A stretch of 64,000 nucleotides of DNA from Nematostella vectensis (GCF_932526225.1 NC_064048.1:9572515-9636514); one strand, 5' to 3'; shown: positions 1 through 10,234, numbered from the stretch's first letter. The notes: generated by a model not told the origin, from the sequence alone. Numbers and translations are program-made.

Positions 1-44
1 GTGGTCCAACTTATGAAAAATTATTATCTTTCTTTATTTCCCAG

Positions 45-254
45 GTATTGGAGTTACTACTGACATTCTGCACTGTATCTGGAATGCGATCCCTGCTTTG
101 CAAGACCTTGCTTGCCCCAGATGTTGCCAAGGCGAAGGGGGATCATGACCCAAACGAGCTGTACAATGCGGTGCTGTTTTGGTGCAGTCAGCCCATAGAG
201 GCCCACCCCACTGTGTCCCTTTGTGCTCTAGACTTTATCAAGGAGATGTTTGAG
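45..254 (+). CDS. CIP2A: CIP2A exon, ARM-like region
   Basis: Bounded by tttcccag at 37-44 and gtaaga at 255. It is phase 0 at both ends. It begins VLELLLTFC and ends FIKEMFE, both close to the vertebrate CIP2A ARM region. It is the first exon seen in the window; upstream exons are outside. Confidence 0.9.
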
Positions 255-3200
255 GTAAGAGGGTAAGATTGAAGTTTACTGCGAGGGGAGAAGCGACCGG
301 GATTGATGACAATAAGTGATAAAATTTTAGGGCGTGTATTATATACGCATGTTTCTTTGCACAATTCCAAAATGGCCCACTCACGAGTGGGATGTTCAAA
401 ACCGATGACCTTCGCAGAAAAAAAATCTTTGGTGTCTCACATTTTTTCGGTCGACGTATCATTGACAACTTTACTTATGTAGCTAAGTTAAGTTTTGAAA
501 ACATAGAATAGAGAATTACACCGTACCAGAGAGCCACAGACACTACTCTGTGAGGATCGCACATTATTAAGGTCATGGGGTTCCATTATAAAAACATATC
601 CCATTAAAACCTGTACTTGTAGGAAATCATCGATAGTAACACTACAAAAGGCATGTCTAGCCGTGTGTCCTCGCTAGCCCCGCTTCTGATGGGCCTGCTT
701 ACACCGCCTGCACAGATCGATGGACCAGGACTCAAGAAGCGCTGTGAGCAGACAAGCAAAGCCCTGGACGTCATCTCTGATATCTTTTTGATAAATAGCA
801 TTTGGTGGCAAATTTAGGGGACGGGCTGGTGGGGCTGCAACCTTACCCCCCTATGAGAGAAAGAGCTATGTGAAGAGCCTCGTTTTGTTCGTACCATACC
901 TCCCGTCCATAAGCATTTGTGCCATACTTGTCTTTATGAAGCATGTGCCCAAAGTACAGACTTTTTGCTCTCTTATACCGAAAGCTGTTGCGCGAGTAAT
1001 TATACTTGTCGTTTTCATATTACCAGGAATCTGGATTACGACAACTTTTGTTGAATAAGGGTTTACTTTTCTCGAAAGATCTTTAATTTGTTTACCCTCA
1101 TTGATTGAAATGAAACGTATCATCATCATCGTCATCGTCAAGTTCAAGTTTATTTTTCCTTTTCAAATATTTTCAAGATCGTTATCAGTACATGATTTGT
1201 GTACTATTTATTGCGCGCTCATAAGGTCTGTACTCGAGTATGCGTCGCCGGTGTGGGCTGCTCTACCGGAATACCTATCTGAGCACCTGGAGTCTATACA
1301 GAAAAGAGCTTTAAAAATCATTCTAAGGCACGAATATACGAGCTATAGTAGTGCCCTTGCCTCAACGTCTCTCCAATTTTTGTCTGAGAGAAGGGATGAA
1401 GCATGTCGGAAATTTATGGCAAGAGCTAAAACTGTTGAACCCTTAAAATCTGTGGTTAATAACATGACAACTGTCCAACATGGATATAATTTGAGATCAG
1501 GAAATGAGAAAATAATAGGACCGCAAGCTAAAACTTGTAGGTTTAGAGATTTTGTGACTGTGCGCTATTGTTAGTTTCTGTGTGACGACCTCTCACTTGT
1601 AATTCAGCCATGATAGCTGCAATGGTGTAGAAATAAACATATATATTATATATATTATATATATCTTTATCATCCCAAAAAATTGCCAGGCTAATCGAGT
1701 TTGGATGAGCAAAGTCTATTTAAATTTTACCAAGTTGTTTTCCCTTGACATCTATTACCAATCTGCTTTGACTCATCGTTGAGGAAATCGATGCTAAAAC
1801 ACCTTCAGCTGGAGCAGTGCTGGAAGGTTGTAGAGTACCAATACCAGCACAACACGCTAGGGACGCGCTCGTCCTTACAGACCTCTTGGGGGTAAGTAAA
1901 GATCCTAAAGTACTAGTATAACACGCTAGGGACCCCTTGCAGACCTTGCTCGACCTTGCAGATCTCATGTGGGTAAGTACAGGTCCAGGAGTATCTACAC
2001 AACAAACTAAGGATACGCTCGTCCTTGCAGATCTTGTGGGATTTAGTAAAGATCCTAAAGTACTAGTATAACACGCTAGGGACCCCTTGCAGACCTTGCT
2101 CGACCTTGCAGATCTCATGGGGGTAAGTACAGGTCCAGGAGTATCTACACAACAAACTAAGGACACGCTCGTCCTTGCAGATCTTGTGGGATTAAGTAAA
2201 GATCCTAAAGTACTAGTATAACACGCTAGGGACCCCTTGCAGACCTTGCTCGACCTTGCAGATCTCATGGGGGTAAGTACAGGTCCAGGAGTATCTACAC
2301 AACAAACTAAGGACACGCTCGTCCTTGCAGATCTTGTGGGATTAAGTAAAGATCCTAAAGTACTAGTATAACACGCTAGGGACCCCTTGCAGACCTTGCT
2401 CGACCTTGCAGATCTCATGGGGGTAAGTACAGGTCCAGGAGTATCTACACAACAAACTAAGGACACGCTCGTCCTTGCAGATCTTGTGGGATTAAGTAAA
2501 GATCCTAAAGTACTAGTATAACACGCTAGGGACCCCTTGCAGACCTTGCTCGACCTTGCAGATCTCATTGGGGTAAGTACAGGTCCAGGAGTATCTACAC
2601 AACAAACTAAGGACACGCTCGTCCTTGCAGATCTTGTGGGATTTAGTAAAGATCCTAAAGTACTAGTATAACACGCTAGGGACCCCTTGCAGACCTTGCT
2701 CGACCTTGCAGATCTCATGGGGGTAAGTACAGGTCCAGGAGTATCTACACAACAAACTAAGGACACGCTCGTCCTTGCAGATCTCATGGGGTAAGTACAG
2801 GTCCATGAGTATCTACACGACACACTAGGGACACGCTCGAACTTGCAGATCTCATGGGGTAAGTACAGGTCCAGGAGTATCTACACAACAAACTAAGGAC
2901 ACGCTCATCCTTGCAGATCTCATGGGGTAAGTACAGGTCCTGGAGTATCTACACGACACACTAGGGACACGCTCGACCTTGCAGATTTCATGGGGGTAGG
3001 TACAGGTCAAGGAGTATCTACACGACACACTAGGGACGTGCTCGACCTTGCAGATCTTGTGGGGGTTCATTTATTATCCCGAGGGGGGGTGTGTGTGAGG
3101 ATTTTGATAAAAGTAAGGGATAAAATTAGTTATCCCCCCCCGCTTCAGAAGCGGCAAAATTTACCATGCCCCCCTTACGCTTCCCCAATATTTTCGGTGC

Positions 3201-6200
3201 CCCACCTCCCGAAAATCGAAAAAATAAGGAGCAACGAAAGGAACGGCAATCTCATAGGGGTAAGTACAGGTCCAGGAGTATCTACACGACACACTAAGGA
3301 CGCGTTCGAACTTGTAGATCTCTTGCCCAGCATGAACCCAGCCTTTATGGGTTCAAGGTAAGAACACGTCCGTCCAGTCTGACATCCTGTCTCTTTGCCT
3401 TTCTAGGGAGGATGGCGTGCGTGTTGTTCTGCGCATGCTCCATTTGATGTGTAGTCTAAAAGCCTCTGTACCCGGTGTCAAAGAGAACTTGTTCGCCGCT
3501 CTGCAGGATCAGCGACTGGTGCCTTTACTTGCGCATGCGCTGACTTGTGGAGCGCGGGACAGTGTACAGAAGGCTTTGAGAATACTAAGCGAGGCGACCA
3601 CATTACCAGACTTCCAGATGATCTGGTGAGTTATCTGGTGAAAGTGCTTGGCAGTTGGGAGTACTATTATTGTTATTGTTGCTATTATTATCACTGTTGC
3701 TGTGTTTTTGTTCTTGCTACTAACAATTAATTGTTATTGCTATTTTTACTATTTCTATTACTAGATCACGATCACGATCTATAAAGTCTTCTTCTTTGTT
3801 GTTGTTTATCATTGCAAATACAGAGGCTTGTTTGCAAGTAAACTTAATAACAATGCACGGATGTAGTCTGATATGTTATTAACGATATTTGATTTGAAAA
3901 TATATTGGTTACTCGCTTGAAATAGTAGATGGAAATGGATTCTTTGAGTGAATCGCCATTGAGCGGGAACGACAGATGGCGTGATTGCCCTTCTTTAACT
4001 ATGTCTTCCTCAGGCTCGGGGAAATAATTGCTTCAAACAACTCCGCGCGTGAAGTGGAGCTAACCACGCTACGGGGACCTGGAGACGAGGAATTCAGCCC
4101 TCCCCCGTCACCTCCTAGGAGCTCTACCAATCAGAGTGCGCGCTCGCGCCACGTGGCTTCTTGGTCATCACGTGATTTGCGACCTGCCGTTATGACGCCG
4201 AAGAGCAACGTTACGGATGCGAATATCGAATGTTTGATCGAGAAGATGAGATCTGGACTAGAGGTGGGGTACATTTATGTGACGAACATATAAATAGACA
4301 GCACCCCACCCCAATACTATGTCGTATTGTTAATTCATTATTTGATCATTTCTTCAGATCAAAGATCCTAAGGCATCGGAAATCATCGACATTTACGAAG
4401 CGAAACTATCTTCGCTCATGGTAAAAATGCCTATGAACATACTGATAATGTTTTTTCAACATTTAATCGCTGCTCCTACTGTTGTTGCTGATGCTGCTCC
4501 TACTGTTGTTTTCTATTGATGTTTCTAATTTTATTGGTGTCATTCTGCTTGTGCTGTAGAAATTTGTTGTTATATGGTAGTCTTTTTTTTATTATTTCTA
4601 TTATCTATTGTTGTCGCTGTTGATATTGATGTTATCTTTGTCACTGCTGTTATTCTAATCCTTATTATTTCTGCTTTTGTCGGTTGAATTGCTCTGAGGG
4701 TTTTTGTCCGGGTTCTCCGGCTTTCATTCCTCCACAAAACCAACAATTTCGATCTTAGCTGTGATCCGTGGTCAGACACGAGTTGTATGGCGGCTGCCTG
4801 AGGCGCCTTCCCATGCCTTCAACTCGACCACGTCTGAATCTGCGCTCTCGTTATTCAGCATCTAGCTGCAATGAGAGTGATAAGCTACTCCAATTTATTT
4901 ATTTTATTTATTTATAACCAAAGAATGTTGTCTTGTTCAGACAAAGAAAAGCCATCTTTGGGACCTACTACTCCAATTTATTTATTTTATTTATTTATAA
5001 CCAAAGAATGTTGTCTTGTACAGACAAAGGAAAGCAATCTTCAGGACCTACTACTCCAATTTATTTAGTTTATTTATTTATAACCAAAGAATGTTGTCTT
5101 GTTCAGACAAAGAAAAGCCATCTTCGGGACCTACTACTCCAATTTATTTATTTTATTTATTTATAACCAAAGAATGTTGTCTTGTACAGACAAAGGAAAG
5201 CAATCTTCAGGACCTACTTCTCCAATTTATTTCTTTTATTTCTTTATAACCAAAGAATGTTGTCTTGTACAGAAAAAGGAAAGCAATCTTCAGGACCTAC
5301 TACTCCAATTTATTTATTTATTTCTTTATAACCAAAGAATGTTGTCTTGTACAGACAAAGGAAAGCAATCTTCAGGACCTACTACTCCAATTTATCTATT
5401 TTATTTCTTTATAACCAAAGAATGTTGTATTGTACAGACAAAGGAAAGCCATATTCAGGACCTACTACTCCAATTTATTCATTCTATTTCTTTATAACCA
5501 AAGAATGTTGTCTTGTACAGACAAAGGAAAGCCATCTTCAGGACCTACTTGAGGCAAAGGCCCTAGCCGTGGCACAGGCAGACCGCCTCATATCGCAATA
5601 CAGGTGCCGCAGGGCGCAGTCCGAAGCAGAGGTGGGTATCTGACAACAATAGAAACCTGGTCTAGAACATATGATATGATACCCAGACATACTATTCAAA
5701 ATTTTCAAAAAGGAATTTGGCTCTAAAGTCAAAGCTGCAATAACCAAGCCAAAACAGAAACACCATACAGCACCATCAATAAACTACTCTATCAACCTCG
5801 GGCAAACTGACAGCTATTATACTCCATTTTCTTACTGTTTCTTACTTTATATTAAGACGCTTTATTAATAGCAGTCTGCGTTACTTTCTTGGTTCCAATC
5901 AATATGTTTAACCTTGGCTTTGTTATTAAAGCATAATAATGCGGTTTAGCAAGCTACCTCGTGTGTACTGAGAAACTGTATCTTTCAGTGTTCCAAACTT
6001 CGAAAGTTGTTATCAGAGACAGAGAAGAAGAATGAAGCCCAGACTGAACAGGTATGAGGTGGGATATGTGGATTCGCGCGTGCTTTTATCATTGTGTTAC
6101 ATGGTCCCAGAGTCCCAAAAAGTCCAGTACGATAAGCCTTCAAAAAACAGTTTTTTGTAAAACTCCATCCTGTTTTTTAGGCTTTCTCGTAAACTCAAGC

Positions 6201-9200
6201 TAGATACGATCATTATTCTGGAGCCAGAGTAATGAATTTGTGCAAGCCCACGTGATGGAGCACCCAAATATACTTTGGGTGGAGCAAAACGTCATAAAAA
6301 ATGTCGTTGAGCTTAGATTACCGTCAGTATCGATTCCATCCAATTCATCGGTTAATGATGGGTTTTCAACGCTCTGCAGATAATGACGATGCTGGAGTCG
6401 CAGAAGGCCGCCACAATAGAGGTAATAAAATGACGACAATGATTATATGATATGATTATGATATGATTGCGACGATTATTGATGACGAAATCGGTGATGA
6501 TAATGGTGGCGATGATGATGATAATGAGGAAAGTGGTAAGATAATGATGGCGATGATGATGATGATGACGAAAGTGGTAGGATAAGATGGCGATGACGAT
6601 GATGATGACGACGAAAGTGGTGATGATAATAATGGCGATGATGATTATTGAGATTATGATAATGAGGATGGATGATAAAGACGATTATGGCGACTTTGAT
6701 GATGAAAAAATACAAAACTGATAAAATTTTGATAATGCTTGACGCATTGGCATTAACCTGGTTTTATTTTTTTGCGTTTCAGATGGAAACTCTACTTCGG
6801 ACAAATGAGAATTTGAGTATCATCGCAGAAGAGCATAAGCAGCTCAAAAAAGCGTTCGCCGAAATTTCACAGAGGTGAACGAGACTCGTAATTAAAGCTC
6901 ACTCTTATGGATATTGTATTTACTTGAAAAAATAAGGTCCGCCCCTTGAACAGGGAAAAAAAAAATTAGCTATAGCGGCAATGTTACCAGTTCACTTTCG
7001 GTCGATCATATTACAATCCGCGATGATTTTTAACGGAAAACACGAGAATTATTTAAAACTTGTAAATATAGTGTGTCTATTTGAAATTTCGTTGAAGATA
7101 TGACTGATAATTTAGAGCGGATGGCTTGTTTAATAGCGCGGATACTAATAGATTCTTTTGTCTCTTGTCGGTTGAGGTTTCCGTTGGCGCTCCGTAGGTA
7201 AACTGCCGCTTTAAGTTGATTCCTTACCGCAGCCTTTTCCGCACCTGATATTTTGGTACTTTGTCTCACTTTGTGAATGACCCTCTAACGCATCGATTTG
7301 CACTTTGCTAGGCTGGAGACGAGTCAGAGAAGTCTGCTGGCTTCCCAAGATGAGATCAAAGCGTTGACAGAGCTTAGCGAGATGCGAAGACGACACAACG
7401 ATAACCTTAAGATTCAGCACGATACGTAAGTCTTGGCTAACACTCTTCTCTTTTCATTCTAAAATCCGACGCAGTTAACCCCTCTGATAGTCTCCTCTGT
7501 CACGTTGTTCGCTTGAGGTTAATAAGGCTTTGTGTGACTTAACGCTTTGCGTGACTTCATGATTTCGTGACAGAGTTGAGCGAGAAAGGGTGCCTCGGAC
7601 TTCCGGCAAACAGTCGTTCAAAGTAGTAGAAAGCGACAGACAAGCTGTTAACAAAACTGTGTATAATGAATTGTTCAAAGCTCTGCAATGAAGATGCTGA
7701 GCCTCTTAAGACGCGTAACTGTGGTGTCATGGTATATTTTCAATGCTTGCTTTAGGTTTTAAATTTTACTTTTGCTTTCTTCTCTTATTCATAATCGCGC
7801 GCACATTTTTCTGGGTATGTGACTTTTTTCCGGCAATTTGGGCAAGTAACACTTACACTTCAAATTCTCTAAGGTCTGCTTTATTGCCAAATAACGAAAA
7901 CATGAAAGACTATAGTGTTCTAAGCAGAAGTGGAGCAATCAAAGTATGTTAAACGTCTGTTTTCAAGCGCCACTAAACAGCTGAGAGAACTTGATGAAGA
8001 GCGTAAAAAACTGCTCCAGCAAACGAAAGACGAGGAGATCAGAATGCAAGGTATCGTCTACTGCTCTATATACACCTATTTCAATAAAGGTTGTCAGTGC
8101 AAATGGCAAATGGCGATTGGCAAATGGCAGTCCTACGACCGAAAGTAGCCATGCGTCACGAAGAATATGGATAAATCAAAACAATTATCCATTAAAGGTT
8201 ACCATAAGCCATCTACCGTTTGCCATTTGCACTGACAACCTTTTTGTGAAATAGGTGTATGTCTTTATGTAACGAAAAACAAGAGAAACCACTTTGTTAT
8301 GACCAACAGCACCTATATTTCGGCTCTGTACAACATCCTACGGAAGGAGGAAGAAGGAGAAAGGAGGAAGGCTGTTGTACACAGCCGAAATATAGGTGCT
8401 GTTGATCATTACAAAGTGATTTCTCTTATTTATCTTTATTAGTTAAATTGCATCGAGAATCTAGTTTTGACAACACAAAGAGATGCTTGTGATTTATTTA
8501 TATTTATGTAACGAAGGATTTTTGCTAGGTTACTAGTGTCAAATTGTTGATTTCTAGCCCACAAGCCTATACTAATTTTTAACGTGTGACTACACTTATG
8601 AATGCTACAGCAAGAGTCTTTGCCCCTTCGTATGTGATTCCGTTTGTCCGTATGCCGTATACCTGGTCCACACTCGTGACATAGGCGTGGGCAATCTTAT
8701 GTTCATATTTTCAAGTTTGAATAGATCAGCATTAAAGTCATGAGCCCGAAATAACGACAAGGACATAACATAAGAGAAAAAAAAAACATGTTTTTTTTTT
8801 CTAGTCGTTATGTCCGTGTGGTTATGTCCGTGTGGTTATGTCCGTGTGGTTATGTCCGTGTGGTTATGTCCCTGTGGTTATGTCCGTGTGGCTATGTCCG
8901 TGTGGTTATGTCCGTGTGGTTATGTCCGTGTGGCTATGTCCGTGTGGTTATGTCCGTGTGGTTATGTCCCTGTGGTTATGTCCGTGTCGTTATATCCGTG
9001 TCGTTATGTCCGTGTCGTTATGTGGTTATGTTATGACACTAGTGTTCACCAGGCATTATTTCCATTCTCGTCTGTCTTTCCGCAAGCAAACGTTTTGCCA
9101 CTTCGCAAGCCTTAAAACTCTAAACTTGATTATAATGTTCTTTGCAATACTATTACAGAGTATAAGAACAAAGTGAAAACACTTGAGCAGACGATATCCA

Positions 9201-9796
9201 CATGTAAAGAGGAATTGACGAAAAACGAGAAGATAAAAAGTGACGTCATGCGCAAGGTGAGGTCATGTTTTACGTCACTTCCGTTTTATCAAAACTAGCC
9301 GGTTGCCTATGGTTGCCTTTAAAGATCATGGATATTCCTGACAAACATTTTACTTTTTTAATTACGATGTTTAATGTGCCATGGTCAGGCGTAGCATGTT
9401 ACTGTTTAAATTTAAATCTTGAAGACCAAATATTATATGTGATGAAATTACTAAATAGCCATCGTAATTGACTATCTACCAAATTCAAAATGAAATTTTT
9501 GATAAACTCCCCCAAATCAGTCGATGAAAATGACTGCTTTCTCATACTTGGCATTTTGCTAGGATAACAAAATGACGGCTGACTAAATATATATAAATCC
9601 TTTCCAGGTGTCTTCACTAGAGTCTCTGTGTCGGCAGCACGAGCAAGTGATCAAAGAACGCGAAAACACAATCAAGCAGCAGCAACAAGAGCTTACTCGA
9701 CACTCGCAGATCTCCGCCATGATCCACAGTCTGAGCAGCGGGCAGATTCCCGAGATAGCTCCTCATGGCCTTAATGTGAACAAGACCTTGACTTGA
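45..9796 (+). CDS. CIP2A: CIP2A (cancerous inhibitor of PP2A), 3' part of gene, exons spliced
   Basis: CIP2A binds and restrains the B56 form of protein phosphatase 2A and also works in mitosis and DNA repair; it is cytoplasmic and centrosomal in animals. Exons read here: 45-254, 623-804(?), 3318-3357(?), 3407-3625, 4014-4263, 4358-4420, 5521-5631, 5989-6051, 6380-6421, 6783-6874, 7312-7425, 7928-8050, 9159-9256 and 9608-9796 (TGA). The match to the animal family is visible in order: VLELLLTFC, an FEEIID junction, [48 protein letters not shown], and the conserved end MIHSLSSG. The N-terminal half is ARM-like helices and the second half is coiled coil. The 5' exons lie outside the window. Two joins do not phase cleanly (804 to 3318 and 7425 to 7928), so an exon is probably missing from my model at each. 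The gene converges with the next gene, which is on the minus strand. Confidence 0.9.
623..804 (+). CDS. CIP2A: CIP2A exon, ARM-like region (3' end uncertain)
   Basis: Follows cttgtag at 616-622 and continues the previous exon in phase 0. It reads EIIDSN and then [14 protein letters not shown], which aligns with the conserved KKCERIAKAIEV block of animal CIP2A. The donor is unclear: the only GT after the conserved block is at 805 (gtggca), which is weak and leaves phase 2. A short exon that should follow was not found before 3318. Confidence 0.75.
1150..1640 (+). mobile_element. Non-LTR retrotransposon (LINE) 3' fragment
   Basis: An open stretch ending at 1574 encodes [20 protein letters not shown], then [15 protein letters not shown] and HGYNLRSGN. 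This is the C-terminal end of the reverse-transcriptase polyprotein of CR1/Jockey-type LINEs (the family's RSxLEYAxPVW and IQKRALKII motifs). There is no start and no catalytic YADD, so the copy is 5'-truncated. A TATATAT tail at 1638-1666 follows. It lies in a CIP2A intron, in the same orientation as the gene. Confidence 0.75.
1860..3330. repeat. 150-bp tandem array (with ~66-bp variants) carrying splice-like sites
   Basis: The marker gatcctaaag recurs at 1901, 2051, 2201, 2351, 2501 and 2651, an exact 150-bp period. From 2760 shorter ~66-bp units follow, with an insertion at about 3061-3240 and a last unit at 3250-3330. Units contain cttgcag-atctcatgggg-gtaagta, that is, an acceptor-like site, about 11 nt and a consensus donor. 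The last unit supplies the acceptor of the microexon at 3318. Confidence 0.95.
3318..3357 (+). CDS. CIP2A: CIP2A 40-nt microexon (candidate)
   Basis: Lies between cttgtag (3311-3317) and gtaaga (3358). It enters in phase 1 and leaves in phase 2, joining in frame to the exon at 3407 as [19 protein letters not shown], which resembles the stretch before the conserved block that ends the ARM region. Its acceptor and first bases belong to the last unit of the 150-bp array at 1860-3330. The upstream join is unresolved. Confidence 0.45.
3407..3625 (+). CDS. CIP2A: CIP2A exon, end of ARM-like region
   Basis: Acceptor tttctag ends at 3406; donor gtgagt starts at 3626. It reads [20 protein letters not shown], then [14 protein letters not shown] and [12 protein letters not shown]. 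These match the family's conserved VPG, QDPRL and LPDF motifs. Confidence 0.9.
4014..4263 (+). CDS. CIP2A: CIP2A exon, LGE motif and Ser/Pro linker
   Basis: Acceptor cttcctcag ends at 4013. The exon opens LGEIIASNN (family LGESIAANN), passes through a Ser/Pro/Arg-rich linker (PPPSPPRSS) and ends [14 protein letters not shown], matching the family's NIEELIEKLQSGM. The donor gtgggg at 4264 is weak. Confidence 0.88.
4358..4420 (+). CDS. CIP2A: CIP2A exon, start of coiled coil
   Basis: A 63-nt, phase 0-0 exon between ttcttcag and gtaaaa. It reads [21 protein letters not shown], matching the family's IMDVYEMKLS block. It is separated from the next exon by the 83-bp array. Confidence 0.9.
4883..5549 (+). 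repeat. 83-bp tandem array containing acceptor plus start of CIP2A exon
   Basis: The acceptor-exon junction (tgtacag-acaaag) occurs with exon starts at 4941, 5024, 5107, 5190, 5273, 5355, 5438 and 5521. Each unit carries about 50 nt of T/A-rich intron end and about 29 nt of exon head (ending GGACCTACT). Only the last copy continues into the real exon. Confidence 0.97.
5521..5631 (+). CDS. CIP2A: CIP2A exon, coiled coil
   Basis: A 111-nt, phase 0-0 exon after cttgtacag. It opens [16 protein letters not shown] and continues [15 protein letters not shown], strongly conserved in CIP2A. Its acceptor and first 29 nt are repeated seven times upstream in the intron (4941-5466). Donor gtgggt at 5632. 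Confidence 0.92.
5989..6051 (+). CDS. CIP2A: CIP2A exon, coiled coil
   Basis: A 63-nt, phase 0-0 exon between tctttcag and gtatga. It reads [18 protein letters not shown], corresponding to the family's LREVERKNEE heptads. Confidence 0.85.
6380..6421 (+). CDS. CIP2A: CIP2A exon, coiled coil (42 nt)
   Basis: A short phase 0-0 exon between gctctgcag and gtaata, reading [13 protein letters not shown]. It is supported mainly by clean splice sites and by phase. Confidence 0.75.
6783..6874 (+). CDS. CIP2A: CIP2A exon, coiled coil
   Basis: Follows gcgtttcag. It reads [19 protein letters not shown] and [11 protein letters not shown], matching the family's RKLESVAEEHKILTKSY block. It ends in phase 2 at a gtgaac donor. 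Confidence 0.88.
6968..7214. mobile_element. MITE-like element, GCGGC-terminal family (diverged copy)
   Basis: Begins near agcggcaatgttaccagtt and ends near gtaaactgccgctttaa, with an internal block (gagcggatggcttg, agattcttttgtctcttgtcgg) shared with the copies at 17807-18062 and 38069-38312. It lies in a CIP2A intron and has no coding capacity. Confidence 0.7.
7312..7425 (+). CDS. CIP2A: CIP2A exon, coiled coil
   Basis: Follows ttgctag and joins in phase 2 to the preceding exon. It reads [20 protein letters not shown] and then [14 protein letters not shown], with heptad character. The donor gtaagt at 7426 is strong. The exon ends in phase 2, which does not fit the next recognised exon. Confidence 0.82.
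7928..8050 (+). CDS. CIP2A: CIP2A exon, coiled coil
   Basis: The reading frame [14 protein letters not shown], then [19 protein letters not shown], is clearly coiled coil. Acceptor ctaagcag ends at 7927; the exon needs entry phase 1, which the preceding exon does not supply. Donor gtatcg at 8051. Confidence 0.75.
8071..8260. mobile_element. MITE-like inverted-repeat element
   Basis: The ends are long imperfect inverted repeats: acacctatttcaataaagg at the left and the complement of cctttttgtgaaataggtgt at the right. A shared ttgtcagtgcaaatggcaaa arm extends them. About 190 bp and non-coding; it starts 20 bp after a CIP2A donor. Confidence 0.8.
8281..8428. mobile_element. MITE-like hairpin element
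   Basis: Near-palindromic arms (agagaaaccactttgt and accaacagcacctatatttc, matched by their complements at 8375-8427) flank a purine-rich loop of aggaagaaggag type. About 150 bp and non-coding, adjacent to the preceding MITE. Confidence 0.8.
8806..9035. repeat. 14-bp minisatellite (ttatgtccgtgtgg)
   Basis: About 16 near-perfect copies. The period is not a multiple of three, so all three forward frames stay open and give long false ORFs. Intronic in CIP2A. Confidence 0.95.
9159..9256 (+). CDS. CIP2A: CIP2A exon, coiled coil
   Basis: Follows ctattacag and joins in phase 1. It reads [20 protein letters not shown] and [11 protein letters not shown]. Donor gtgagg at 9257. The exon is phase 0 at its 3' end. 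Confidence 0.85.
9608..9796 (+). CDS. CIP2A: CIP2A terminal exon with stop
   Basis: Follows cctttccag. It reads [20 protein letters not shown], a Gln-rich helix, then [14 protein letters not shown], the most conserved C-terminal motif of CIP2A (family MIAMIHSLSGGK). It ends GLNVNKTLT and TGA at 9794-9796. The last nine codons plus the stop are repeated downstream. Confidence 0.95.
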   Translation: MSSLESLCRQHEQVIKERENTIKQQQQELTRHSQISAMIHSLSSGQIPEIAPHGLNVNKTLT

Positions 9797-10060
9797 TAAG
9801 GGTCCCAAGGGCTTAATGTGAACAAGACATTGACTTGATAAGCGACCAAAGAGTATTATGTGAACAAAACATTGACTTGATAAGGGTCCCAAGGGCTTAA
9901 TGTGAACAAAACATTGACTTGATAAGGGTCCCAAGGGCTTAATGTGAACAAAACATTGACTTGATAAGCGACCAAAGAGCTTAATGTGAACAGGACCTTG
10001 CATTGACCTAATAGGCGATGCAAGGGCTTAATGTGGACTAGACCTTGACATAATAAGCTA
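9767..10060 (+). repeat. 42-bp tandem array of the CIP2A C-terminus and stop codon
   Basis: The block encoding GLNVNKTLT-stop recurs at 42-bp spacing with cttaatgtg-type starts at 9769, 9811, 9853, 9895, 9937 and 9979, and a diverged seventh copy near 10026. The first copy is the real coding end; the others lie in the 3' UTR and keep ttgacttga. Confidence 0.95.
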
Positions 10061-10228
10061 TCAAATGTCTTAAAGGGCTGCGCGGTCTATTATTTGATCA
10101 AACATTGTTCGACGCTTTCCTTATAACGATGACTGTTTGCACTTAAAAATTGGGGTCGCCTTTATCATTCGTAAGGTCCCAATAACTATTCTGGCGGAAA
10201 CATTTCATTCTCTGTATTCTTAAATAAT

Positions 10229-10234
10229 AATAAA
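10229..10234 (+). promoter_or_regulatory. Possible CIP2A polyadenylation signal
   Basis: AATAAA about 430 nt after the CIP2A stop and after the 42-bp array; a second AATAAA lies at 10379-10384. Position is the only evidence. Confidence 0.35.

Noticed and set aside
1821-1860. Possible CIP2A exon reading [13 protein letters not shown] between gttgag and gttgta
   Set aside because: Poor splice sites and no similarity to the expected family segment; its exit phase fits the microexon, but that alone is not enough.
1720-2823. Minus-strand 367-codon ORF
   Set aside because: Generated by the 150-bp tandem array, whose period is divisible by three, so one open unit gives a long open frame. Repetitive, Cys/Ser-rich, no domain, antisense to CIP2A.
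4871-5497. Several plus-strand ORFs containing [16 protein letters not shown]
   Set aside because: They are frames through the 83-bp array; the coding match to CIP2A is real only in the last unit, and the rest are duplicated acceptor and exon-head fragments.
8788-9176. Overlapping plus-strand ORFs of 82-114 codons
   Set aside because: 14-bp minisatellite open in all three frames; the products are frame-shifted copies of the same [14 protein letters not shown] motif.
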